From the NCBI RefSeq assembly GCF_003355495.1, contig NZ_CP031337.1, forward strand, positions 2,671,001 through 2,735,000: a stretch of DNA of 64,000 nt. Direction: 5' to 3'. This document shows positions 36,234 through 42,927 of this stretch, piece by piece. The position numbers were made by a program, and so were the translations under genes. The notes under the pieces are model-generated. The model was not told the origin of the DNA, searched no databases, and saw only the letters and a list, made by a program, of their open reading frames with translations. The stretch is from Crenobacter cavernae. Its GTDB lineage: Bacteria; Pseudomonadota; Gammaproteobacteria; Burkholderiales; Chromobacteriaceae. Position 1 is the stretch's first letter, and each line of letters begins with the position of its first letter.

Positions 36234-37031
36234 ATGAGAGATAAGTTTGTAGACTTGGAAGCCTTGAATATCCGGTCGGCTCCCGTCATCTCCGCTAGCA
36301 CGCGAATCGGGATTCTTCACTTGGGGCTGCGTGTCGAGGAGCTGGGGTCGGCCAGTGAGGAGGGATGGGTCAAAATAAGGGTCATCGACGATGGCTCGCC
36401 GCTGGAAGGCGTAGTGAAGAGCGAGATCGACGGCGTTGCGACCTTGCGCGACCCGGTTTCTCTCGCACGAGAGGTGCTGGTCGGCGAGGCAATCAAGGAG
36501 TGGCTACGCTTCGAAAAAGGCCAGGGTATGGAGCACCACGACCCATTTTATAAATTTGTCGGCGAGATGTGGCAGTCTATCAAATTGGACCTCGACGGGA
36601 AGGACAGGGACACCCCGTGGTCCGCCGCTGCCATCTCTTTCATGGTCAGGAATGCAGGCAAACAGGTTCCCAATTACAAACAATTCAAGTTTGCTGCCTC
36701 TCATTCGAAATTCATGCACGATTCGATATTGAAGCGGAAAAACAGCGACACCGACGCTCCATTCTGGGGGTTCCGACTGCATGAAAAACGCCCTCAAATC
36801 GGCGACATCGTCGGGAAATGGCGCGAAACGCCGAAAGACTTCGAGGACGCTGCATCTGGCAACGCGTTCAAAAGCCACAGCGACATCATCGTCAGCGTTA
36901 AACCGGATCATGTTCTAGCCATCGGCGGAAATGTCGATCAATCGGTGAGCATTACCCGCTATGAGAAAACGGCGGCGGGCTTTCTAGCTCCTAAAAATGC
37001 CACTTTCATCCACTTGGTCAACCAGGCGTAA
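36234..37031 (+). CDS. SH3-like plus DUF2272 domain protein
   Basis: 265 residues. The ATG at 36234 with AAGGA 8 bp upstream is preferred to a TTG at 36213. Residues 8-65 look like a bacterial SH3 domain (LNIRSAPVISASTRIGILHLG; EEGWVKIRV). Residues about 85-265 match DUF2272, a papain/NlpC-like fold: TPWSAAAISFMVRNAG marks the helix where NlpC enzymes carry Cys, here Ser/Ala. Later elements are SHSKFMHDSI, RPQIGDIVGKWRE and SHSDIIVSVKPDHVLAIGGN. No signal peptide is visible. The role is unknown; wall or cell-envelope binding is inferred from SH3. It lies 130 bp after the patatin gene. Confidence 0.6.
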   Translation: MRDKFVDLEALNIRSAPVISASTRIGILHLGLRVEELGSASEEGWVKIRVIDDGSPLEGVVKSEIDGVATLRDPVSLAREVLVGEAIKEWLRFEKGQGMEHHDPFYKFVGEMWQSIKLDLDGKDRDTPWSAAAISFMVRNAGKQVPNYKQFKFAASHSKFMHDSILKRKNSDTDAPFWGFRLHEKRPQIGDIVGKWRETPKDFEDAASGNAFKSHSDIIVSVKPDHVLAIGGNVDQSVSITRYEKTAAGFLAPKNATFIHLVNQA

Positions 37032-37395
37032 CTCCGCACGGACGAGGCCCACAACCGGGCTCGTCCTGACCCTTGCGTGGGCCGTTGCCGCCTGCTCGGG
37101 CGTAGAATTCAGGAAGGTGGCGGCCCCCGCCCCGCTGGACAGGGCAAGTTGCGAAAGGGAGGCCCGCATATTGCTGGAAACTGTAACGGTTTACGCCACT
37201 CCGCTGTTGGGATCGACCTCCGTTGCGAAACTTTCGGCGGGACGCTTCGTATATCGATGCGAACAGCGCGGACGGTGGCTTGGCGTGATGTTCCCGGAGA
37301 AGGGAAAAAAGGTCGACTGCTCGCAGCGACCGCCGGGTATGGAGTGCTCCGTCGGTTGGATTTTACATGGCACCAAGATGGATATCTTGGGTTGA
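36997..37395 (+). CDS. Small SH3-like lipoprotein
   Basis: 132 residues, overlapping the previous gene by 35 bp. A basic N-region (RRNSARTRPTTG) and hydrophobic LVLTLAWAVAAC form a lipoprotein signal with the lipobox Cys at about residue 33. The mature part (VTVYATPLLGSTSVAKLSAG to GWILHGTKMDILG) reads as one SH3-type domain with two extra Cys. It is outer- or inner-membrane anchored. Its position after a lipase and an SH3/DUF2272 protein makes an accessory or immunity role conceivable; there is no direct evidence. Confidence 0.55.
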   Translation: MPLSSTWSTRRNSARTRPTTGLVLTLAWAVAACSGVEFRKVAAPAPLDRASCEREARILLETVTVYATPLLGSTSVAKLSAGRFVYRCEQRGRWLGVMFPEKGKKVDCSQRPPGMECSVGWILHGTKMDILG

Positions 37396-37473
37396 TCCGT
37401 GAATGGCCCTGGGCAAGACAGCCCCCCCCCTTTGAGAGACGATGCGACACATCTTGCTTGACATAGGAGCTTC

Positions 37474-37653
37474 AATACGGCGGCCGAATCGTTCTTCAGC
37501 AGCCAGAAGAAGGAGCGCATCCGCAAACGGATCTACAAAACCCGCGACTTGGCCCGATCGGATGTGTTCGACTACATCGAGGCCTTTTACAACCGAACCC
37601 GCCGTCACAGTCACCTGGGCGGCATCAGCCCCGAGGCCTTTAAGAGCCGTTAA
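37474..37653 (+). pseudogene. IS3-family transposase C-terminal fragment, copy 2
   Basis: Encodes NTAAESFFSSQKKERIRKRI through HLGGISPEAFKSR and a stop at 37651-37653. It begins at the same codon as copy 1 and lies in the same direction, so the pair forms imperfect direct repeats around the cassette. SLKKE of copy 1 is SQKKE here. The 10-mer ATAGGAGCTT precedes both fragments (33159 and 37463). Confidence 0.8.
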
Positions 37654-37698
37654 CAAAACCTACTTGATGCCATCGGCGTATGCCCTCATCTGGCAGGC

Positions 37699-37767
37699 AT
37701 GAAATGGAAAGCCATCAGCCAGAAGCTCTGGCAATCCTTACAGCCCCTGTTGCCTCCACATCAATAC
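37699..37767 (+). pseudogene. N-terminal fragment of an IS5-type transposase
   Basis: MKWKAISQKLWQSLQPLLPP is the usual opening of IS4/IS5-group DDE transposases (W-x-x-L-x-P-L-L-P-P). Similarity stops after about 22 codons, and no other part of the element is seen. Confidence 0.5.
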
Positions 37768-38110
37768 CCGCCTAGTTTTGGCACTACGGCCCCTGCAAAA
37801 GCCTCGAACGGCGATTCCGGCCGCCAGCAGGCGGCCGGCTAGCGGCCACGCACGAACGCCACAACGGCCGCCAACGGGCGGCCGTTTGCTTTTGGAGCGG
37901 AAAGGGGGTCAACGGACAACCGGAGGCCGCAGCCGCCGCGCAGCGGCGGACCGGGCGAGGATTGCGCCCTTGACGCCCTTGGAGAGACCCACGCTCCGTG
38001 GCAAAGCCCGGGCAGTTGAAGCGCCGAAGGGCGCACACCTGCCCGGGATTGCCTCACGGCGAGTGCAGGGTGTGGGGCGGAGCCCCACGGTGTTGGGGTT
38101 TGCTACATAC
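37768..38110. other. GC-rich non-coding stretch with stacked inverted repeats
   Basis: No convincing gene. Inverted repeats in order: CCGGCCGCC/GGCGGCCGG (37817-37838), AACGGCCGCC/GGCGGCCGTT with a trailing T-rich tract (37863-37893), CCCGGGCAG/CTGCCCGGG (38008-38047), and GTGGGGC/GCCCCAC (38072-38088). The layout recalls replication or transfer origins, or structured RNA, of plasmids and phages. Nothing identifies which. Confidence 0.5.
37863..37893 (+). terminator. Hairpin with T-rich tail
   Basis: AACGGCCGCC (37863-37872) pairs with GGCGGCCGTT (37877-37886), followed by TGCTTTT. Probably a terminator within the structured non-coding stretch. Confidence 0.5.
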
Positions 38111-38119
38111 GCCCTCGTT

Positions 38120-38138
38120 GTATCTACAATGTAGACAC
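38120..38138. promoter_or_regulatory. mazEF operator 1 with -35 element
   Basis: GTATCTACAATGTAGACAC, a 9-1-9 palindrome with one mismatch. TAGACA at 38132-38137 inside it, 17 bp from TAGAAT at 38155-38160, makes a plausible promoter. Confidence 0.6.
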
Positions 38139-38164
38139 ATTCCGGAAGCCGGCCTAGAATGCGA

Positions 38165-38183
38165 GTATCTACAATGTAGATAC
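38165..38183. promoter_or_regulatory. mazEF operator 2
   Basis: GTATCTACAATGTAGATAC, a perfect 9-1-9 palindrome. It lies between the -10 element and the ribosome site (AAAGGAG), 45 bp centre to centre from operator 1. Confidence 0.65.
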
Positions 38184-38197
38184 AAAAGGAGATTGAA

Positions 38198-38446
38198 ATG
38201 CAACTGACTGTGAAGAAGTGGGGCAACAGCCCGGCTGTGCGCCTGCCGGCTGCCGTGATGAAAGAAGCGAACCTCACGCTCGACCAGCTCGTCGAGGTGC
38301 ACGCCGAGAACGGCCGCATCATCATCGAGCCTGCGCGCAAGGCCTACAGCCTGGAAGAACTGTTGGCTCAGTGCGACCCCAAGGCGGCGATGCCGGACCT
38401 GTCTGACTGGCACGACATGAAGCCGCAAGGGAAAGAAGTATGGTGA
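38198..38446 (+). CDS. mazE: MazE-like antitoxin
   Basis: 82 residues. The N-terminal AbrB/MazE swapped-hairpin DNA-binding domain is clear: LTVKKWGNSPAVRLPAAVMKE. The C-terminal tail (YSLEELLAQCDPKAAMPDLSDW) is the usual toxin-wrapping segment. It is expected to neutralise the downstream MazF and, with it, repress the operon through the two palindromes just upstream. The ATG follows AAAGGAGA. It overlaps mazF by 7 bp. The module sits inside the mobile-element-rich stretch, consistent with a stabilising role for the island. Confidence 0.9.
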   Translation: MQLTVKKWGNSPAVRLPAAVMKEANLTLDQLVEVHAENGRIIIEPARKAYSLEELLAQCDPKAAMPDLSDWHDMKPQGKEVW

Positions 38447-38790
38447 GACGCAACGCCTTCGACCGCGGCGACATCGTGCGCGTCTGCCTCAACCCAATAG
38501 CCGGCCGCGAAATGGAGGGCGACTACCGGCCGGCGCTGGTGCTGTCCAAGGCCGCTTTCAACCGCCTCGGCGTCGCCCTGGTCGCGCCGATCACCCAGGG
38601 CGGCAACTATGCCCGCGTCGCCGGTTTCGCCGTCAGCTTGGCCGGCTCCGGCACCGAGACCCAAGGGGTCGTCGTGTTGAGCGCCGTGCGCATGCTCGAC
38701 CTCGAAGCGAGGAGGGCGGCCAAGGTCGAAACCGTTCCCGATTTTGTGACCCAAGATGCGCTCGCCAAGCTCGAGGCAATCATCGCCTGA
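38440..38790 (+). CDS. mazF: MazF/PemK-like endoribonuclease toxin
   Basis: 116 residues. Typical MazF layout: FDRGDIVRVCLNPIAGREM, GDYRPALVLSKAAFN (catalytic Arg), VAPITQG (catalytic Thr region) and the C-terminal VVLSAVRMLDLEARRAAKVE. It should cleave mRNA at a short sequence unless bound by MazE. Intact; followed by a terminator 25 bp downstream. Confidence 0.9.
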   Translation: MVRRNAFDRGDIVRVCLNPIAGREMEGDYRPALVLSKAAFNRLGVALVAPITQGGNYARVAGFAVSLAGSGTETQGVVVLSAVRMLDLEARRAAKVETVPDFVTQDALAKLEAIIA

Positions 38791-38814
38791 CCGCCGGCGC
38801 ATGGGGTCGAAGTG

Positions 38815-38845
38815 AGACGGGTGACTGGTAATACCCGTCTTTTTT
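38815..38845 (+). terminator. Terminator of mazEF
   Basis: AGACGGGT (38815-38822) pairs with ACCCGTCT (38833-38840), followed by a six-T run. Confidence 0.8.
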
Positions 38846-38952
38846 GCCATTTTGGCAGTTTTGGCACTTCCAACACCCCCCGTCTTTAGTCTCATTTTGA
38901 GACTCCTGCATGGTAAGCTCGGCCTCCCAAATGTCATTTTCAGGACTCGCTC

Positions 38953-39369
38953 ATGTCATCGAAACTGACCGCGTCGACGCTGTTAGCTGCCGCGCTCGTC
39001 ACCATGCCTTTGGCTGCCTCGGCCAACCCCAAGCGGTGCGTATCGCCGAAGGGGAAGAGCCTCTTTACCGACGAGGCATGTCCACCGGGATACACGGCCA
39101 AGGCGCTCAACCCGGATTCCTCTCTGACAATCATCAACGGCCGGGCCGATCGTGAACGTGATGCGGCCTACGCGAGGAACAATCCGCCGGTGGTCGCATA
39201 CACGCCACCCGTGGTTTATGCGACGCCCGGCGTACCATGCTGGAAGCTATTCGAGGACAAGCGGGCGACGCACTGGCGCTTGATGAACAGTCGGGCGAAA
39301 CAGAACGACCTGACAAGGCTTCGGAATCTCGAATGGCAGATTAGCCATAGAGCCTGTAAAGACCAATAA
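38953..39369 (+). CDS. Small secreted DUF4124-like protein, second copy
   Basis: 138 residues. Signal peptide up to PLAASA (about residue 24), then KRCVSPKGKSLFTDEACPPG, which has the Cys-x5-Gly-Lys-x-x-Phe-Thr-Asp-x-x-Cys pattern. A Pro/Val/Tyr-rich stretch and a short helical C-terminus with one Cys follow. It resembles the 30087-30521 protein in size, export signal and Cys spacing; both may be old paralogues. A DUS-like 9-mer at 39018 lies in the signal-peptide codons. Function unknown. Confidence 0.65.
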   Translation: MSSKLTASTLLAAALVTMPLAASANPKRCVSPKGKSLFTDEACPPGYTAKALNPDSSLTIINGRADRERDAAYARNNPPVVAYTPPVVYATPGVPCWKLFEDKRATHWRLMNSRAKQNDLTRLRNLEWQISHRACKDQ

Positions 39370-39941
39370 AACGCCTTAAAAATGCATTTGACATTATAAA
39401 GGTAATGTCAAAAATTATGCGGAATTTGTGGGGGACCTGGCCCTCTCGGATCGGCTCCGATGCCGGTGTTTGCATCCCCGCAGCAACCCTCCCGGTCATT
39501 GCCGGCTTTGGCCGGCATGTTTCGCGGGGCTTCAGTCTTGATTCTGGCGAATCAACCTCGGGTGCTTCAGGAGCGTCACGCGGGATATTTCGGAGCGCGC
39601 AGCCGGTTTTGTTGGCAATGCCAAGGCGGATATCGAGCACCGTCACCACCGTCAGATCTTGTAATGCCTGACTGCCGCCGGCGCGTTTATTTAACGGGTG
39701 TTGTGTTTCATGATTCATTGAGTGTTGCCGAACTGACTGGATGGAGGCACACGAATATGGACGGCACGACGGGTGACATGCTTGGGTATCTGCGGTCCGC
39801 GCCATGGCACCCAGAGCAAGCCGGCAAACAGCCCCCCCGACTAAGTATCTTGGCTAATAAATAACATAATATAAATTATGCGAACTAGCGTTTATGGATT
39901 TACGGATTTAATCGACGTCACTTTGTCCCGCTCCTTCCACG
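39370..39941. other. Non-coding or decayed stretch
   Basis: Contains the right dif-like site near its left end. Several short open frames (for example 39460-39864 on plus, 39341-39805 on minus) lack ribosome sites, recognisable domains or consistent codon use. The composition is mixed and AT-rich at 39840-39910. Probably remnants of the integrated element. Confidence 0.5.
39387..39415 (-). repeat. dif-like/att-like site, right copy
   Basis: On the minus strand it reads TTTTGACATTA-CCTTTA-TAATGTCAAAT: 11-bp arms around a 6-bp centre. The right arm differs from the general XerD arm TTATGTTAAAT at two positions. It also forms a 9-bp inverted repeat (TTGACATTA/TAATGTCAA). 25 of 29 bases match the left copy at 32276. 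Confidence 0.45.
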
Positions 39942-39981
39942 AAAATCCTGCGCCCGGTTCATGCTGTTCCGGGCGCAGGAT
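39942..39981 (-). terminator. Terminator of crotonase operon
   Basis: ATCCTGCGCCCGG (39945-39957) pairs with CCGGGCGCAGGAT (39969-39981). The A4 at 39942-39945 supplies the U-run for leftward transcripts. Confidence 0.8.
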
Positions 39982-39990
39982 GGATGGAAC

Positions 39991-40803
39991 TCAATCGCGG
40001 AAAACCGGCGTCTCGCCGGTGAGCGTCGCTATCGCCGCTTTTTCCAGGTCTTCGGACAGTAGCATCGCCGCGTTCCATTGCGCGACGAAGGCCAGGCCTT
40101 CTTGTACGCCGTGGTCGCGGCTGTAGTTCAGCACCTGCTTCGTGCCGCGCACCGCCAGAGGCGAACGGCTGGCTATCGTCTGTGCGGTTTCCAGCGCTGC
40201 GGCCAGCACGCTTTCCTGGTCCGGCAGGATGCGGCTGACGAGGCGCGCGTTGCGCGCTTCTTCGGCCGGAATGTCGCGGCCGGTGTACGCCCATTCACGC
40301 GCCAACCCTTCGCCGACCACGCGAGGCAGGCGTTGCAGGCTGCCGACGTCGGCGACCATACCCATCGCGACCTCGCGCACGCTGAAGCGCGCGTCCTGGC
40401 TCGCGTAACGGATGTCGGCGGCCAATGCGATATCGAGGCCACCGCCGACGCAGGCGCCGTGGACCGCGGCGATCACCGGTTTGCGGCATGCCTCGAGGCT
40501 GTTGACGCTGGCCTGCAGCGCGACGATCAGCGCGTGCAGCTTTTCGCGCAGGCGCGCCTCGCACTTGTCCTCTAGTTCGCCGGACAGGCTGGTCAGCATG
40601 GTCAGGTCGAGTCCGGCGCAGAAATGCTTGCCGTTGCCGGCGAGCACGACGGCGCGTACTTCCGGCGTGCGATCGCACCACTCCATCGCCTCTCTCAGTT
40701 CTCGCCACAATACGGCGTCGAGCGCGTTCGCCTGTTGCGGGCGGTTGAACAGCAGGCAGGCGACGGCGCCGTGTCGTCTGAGTTCCAGCGTCTTCCAGTC
40801 CAT
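39991..40803 (-). CDS. Crotonase family enzyme (enoyl-CoA hydratase/dienoyl-CoA isomerase-like)
   Basis: 270 residues. The crotonase oxyanion-hole segments are KHFCAGLDLTML and HGACVGGGLDIALAADIRYAS. The acidic pair near residue 135-160 (DARFSVREVAMGMVADVGSLQRLP) resembles delta3,5-delta2,4-dienoyl-CoA isomerases more than classical hydratases. It probably acts on a CoA thioester in fatty-acid breakdown. It follows the DUF4442 gene by 15 bp, in one operon with a TetR regulator at the head. Confidence 0.85.
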   Translation of the reverse strand: MDWKTLELRRHGAVACLLFNRPQQANALDAVLWRELREAMEWCDRTPEVRAVVLAGNGKHFCAGLDLTMLTSLSGELEDKCEARLREKLHALIVALQASVNSLEACRKPVIAAVHGACVGGGLDIALAADIRYASQDARFSVREVAMGMVADVGSLQRLPRVVGEGLAREWAYTGRDIPAEEARNARLVSRILPDQESVLAAALETAQTIASRSPLAVRGTKQVLNYSRDHGVQEGLAFVAQWNAAMLLSEDLEKAAIATLTGETPVFRD

Positions 40804-40818
40804 CTTGGTCTCCTTGTT

Positions 40819-41316
40819 TTAATTACGTTTTTTCGGAATCCACGCCCAGACCATTTCGCAGGCGATCGGCGCTTCGCCGCTCTGGTCGGTGACGATCACC
40901 GGCACGGTGACGTCGCCCTTGTCGCTGCGGTGAAACGCGTCGATCTGCTCCGGAGTCAGCGTCGCCTCCGCGCGCATATCGCCCTGCGAGCGCTTGAGGT
41001 AGTTCACCTTCATCGACTTGAGCAGCATCAGCTTGTCGTCGGGCACGTTCATGCCGACGACGAAACCGGTCGCGGTCTCGGCCAACAGCGCCATCGCCGC
41101 AGCGTGCACGCCCTTGATGTGGTTCTGCACCTTGCGGCGGTTGCGCACCGAGACCACCACCTGCTGCGGGGTGACCTGGTCGAAGCGCAGGCTGGCGGTG
41201 CCGAGAAACGGCACCAACCTGGAAAACAGACGGGTCAGGACGACGCTTCTGAGGCCGGTCGGCAGGCCGTTGCAGCGCGCGGCAAGCCGGCTCATGCGGT
41301 TCTGGATTCGGTTCAT
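40819..41316 (-). CDS. DUF4442 hotdog-fold thioesterase-like protein
   Basis: 165 residues. VSVRNRRKVQNHIKGVHAAAMALLAETATG is the DUF4442/PaaI-type hotdog central helix region. The start MNRIQNRMSRLAARCNGL follows a weak GAGGAAT-type site. Probably an acyl-CoA thioesterase or acyl-binding protein; the substrate is unknown. It lies 38 bp after the tetR gene and 15 bp before the crotonase, so this looks like a fatty acyl-CoA operon under that regulator. A DUS-like 9-mer lies at 41077. Confidence 0.75.
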   Translation of the reverse strand: MNRIQNRMSRLAARCNGLPTGLRSVVLTRLFSRLVPFLGTASLRFDQVTPQQVVVSVRNRRKVQNHIKGVHAAAMALLAETATGFVVGMNVPDDKLMLLKSMKVNYLKRSQGDMRAEATLTPEQIDAFHRSDKGDVTVPVIVTDQSGEAPIACEMVWAWIPKKRN

Positions 41317-41354
41317 GGATTCCTCGTGGGGTTTTGTCGTTTTAGGTTTTGGTA

Positions 41355-41948
41355 TCAAACGCCGGGCGTGATGCCCAGTTGAACACGCAAGGCGGACTTC
41401 ACGTGTTCGAGCAGATCCGGCGCCATGCGCGCCAGTTGCAGCGCGCCTTGCAGGCCTGCGTAAAGAATGTCGGCGGTTTCCTCGTCGCGGCCGATGGCGG
41501 CGAGACTGCCCTCCTCCCTGCCCTGCCTTACGATGGCGAGTGCCCAGGCGCGCATGTCGACGACGAACAGCGCCGCCTCGGCCTTCAGCTCGTCGGGCAA
41601 GGTGTGGAACTCGGCCGACAGGCTGCCGCTCGGGCAGATCTGTTGTTCGTTGAGGAAATAGGCGTCGGACAGCGCGAAGAAGCGCTCGAGCTGTGCTCGC
41701 GCGTCGAGCTTGGCCGAGGCCTCGATATAGCGCGCGAGGCGCCGGCGATAACGGCGCACCAGCTCGACGCCGAGGTCGACCTTGTGCGGAAAGTGGTAGT
41801 GGATCGCGGCGTTCTTCACGCCGAGCTCGCGGCTGATGTGCTGGTAGCTGAAACCGTTGAAGCCGCGGCCGAGCCACAACAGCTCGGCGAGGTCGAGAAT
41901 CTTGCTGCGGGTGTCGTCGCGCGCGGTCAGGGGCTGTGGTGTTGTCAT
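41355..41948 (-). CDS. TetR family regulator of the acyl-CoA operon
   Basis: 197 residues. N-terminal HTH: ILDLAELLWLGRGFNGFSYQHISRELGVKNAAIHYHFPHKVDLG. The ligand domain is helical. First gene of the leftward operon with DUF4442 and crotonase genes. A symmetric site, CTTACCGGTCAGTAAG, sits 13 bp upstream of its start, so autorepression is likely. A DUS-like 9-mer at 41710 lies in the coding part. Confidence 0.85.
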   Translation of the reverse strand: MTTPQPLTARDDTRSKILDLAELLWLGRGFNGFSYQHISRELGVKNAAIHYHFPHKVDLGVELVRRYRRRLARYIEASAKLDARAQLERFFALSDAYFLNEQQICPSGSLSAEFHTLPDELKAEAALFVVDMRAWALAIVRQGREEGSLAAIGRDEETADILYAGLQGALQLARMAPDLLEHVKSALRVQLGITPGV

Positions 41949-41960
41949 GAAGGCACTCTA

Positions 41961-41976
41961 CTTACCGGTCAGTAAG
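41961..41976. promoter_or_regulatory. Probable TetR-type operator
   Basis: CTTACCGGTCAGTAAG: 5-bp arms CTTAC/GTAAG around a 6-bp centre. It lies between the tetR start and dapF. It resembles the TTACnnnnnnGTAA class bound by TetR regulators of fatty-acid genes. Confidence 0.55.
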
Positions 41977-42069
41977 CTTGTCAATTTTCGGGATTTTATG
42001 AGTATGCTGGCTGGGCGAATCGGTTAAGATGAGGGCGATTTCGCCATCCAACTCATTCCTTACGACAGC

Positions 42070-42900
42070 ATGAAACTCAAGTTCAGCAAGATGCACGGCC
42101 TCGGCAACGACTTCGTCGTGATCGACGGCGTGCGCCAGACCGTGACCCTGGCCCCGGAGCGCATCCGCGAGCTGGGCGACCGCCATTTCGGCATCGGCTT
42201 CGACCAGCTCCTCTTGGTCGAGGCGCCGCGCGAGGCCGACAACGACTTCCGCTACCGCATCTTCAACAACGACGGCGGCGAGGTCGAACAGTGCGGCAAC
42301 GGCGCGCGTTGCTTCGCGCGCTTCGTCACCGAGCAGCGGCTGACCAACAAGCCGGCGATCCGCGTCGAGACCGCCAAGGGCGTGATCGTGCCGCAGCTGG
42401 AAAAGGACGGCAGCGTGAAGGTCGACATGGGCATGCCGCGCTTCGTGCCTGCCGAGATTCCCTTCCTTGCCGAAACCGAGGCAGTCGACTACCCGCTCGA
42501 CGCGGCAGGCAGGACCTGGCAGGTCAGCGTGGTGTCGATGGGCAACCCGCACGCGGTGCAGGTCGTCGACGACGTCGATACGGCGCCGGTCGCCGAAGTC
42601 GGCGCGGCGATCGAGACGCACGAGCGCTTTCCCGAGCGCGTCAACGCAGGCTTCATGCAGATCGTGTCGCGCGGCGAGATCCGCCTGCGCGTGTTCGAGC
42701 GCGGCGCCGGCGAGACGCTGGCCTGTGGCACCGGTGCGTGCGCGGCGGTGGTTGCCGGCATCCGCCGCGGCCTGCTCGATGCGCAAGTCAAGGTTCACAC
42801 CCGCGGTGGCGACCTGACCATAGAATGGGCCGGTCCGGGCCAGCCGGTCTACATGACCGGTCCGGCGGTCACGGTGTTTTCCGGTGAGGTCGAATTCTGA
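42070..42900 (+). CDS. dapF: Diaminopimelate epimerase
   Basis: Converts LL- to meso-diaminopimelate for lysine and peptidoglycan, 276 residues. The two catalytic Cys are in EQCGNGARCFARF (Cys75) and LACGTGACAAVVAG. The start MKLKFSKMHGLGNDFVVIDG is invariant-like. DUF484 follows 27 bp downstream, the common gene order. In many relatives xerC comes next, but here a terminator ends the run. Confidence 0.95.
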   Translation: MKLKFSKMHGLGNDFVVIDGVRQTVTLAPERIRELGDRHFGIGFDQLLLVEAPREADNDFRYRIFNNDGGEVEQCGNGARCFARFVTEQRLTNKPAIRVETAKGVIVPQLEKDGSVKVDMGMPRFVPAEIPFLAETEAVDYPLDAAGRTWQVSVVSMGNPHAVQVVDDVDTAPVAEVGAAIETHERFPERVNAGFMQIVSRGEIRLRVFERGAGETLACGTGACAAVVAGIRRGLLDAQVKVHTRGGDLTIEWAGPGQPVYMTGPAVTVFSGEVEF

Positions 42901-42927
42901 ATAGCCTGATCAACGATTGAGGTGGCG

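Noticed and set aside
30947..39415. CRISPR array or tandem-repeat arrays in the island
   Set aside because: No evenly spaced repeat series; only inverted repeats and isolated pairs are seen.
39341..39805. Minus-strand open frame of 154 codons
   Set aside because: Overlaps the 3' end of the secreted-protein gene, has no recognisable start and no similarity I know.
39460..39864. Open frame of 134 codons
   Set aside because: No ribosome site, no domain, unusual Cys/Trp/Arg content; lies in a decayed stretch beside the dif-like site.
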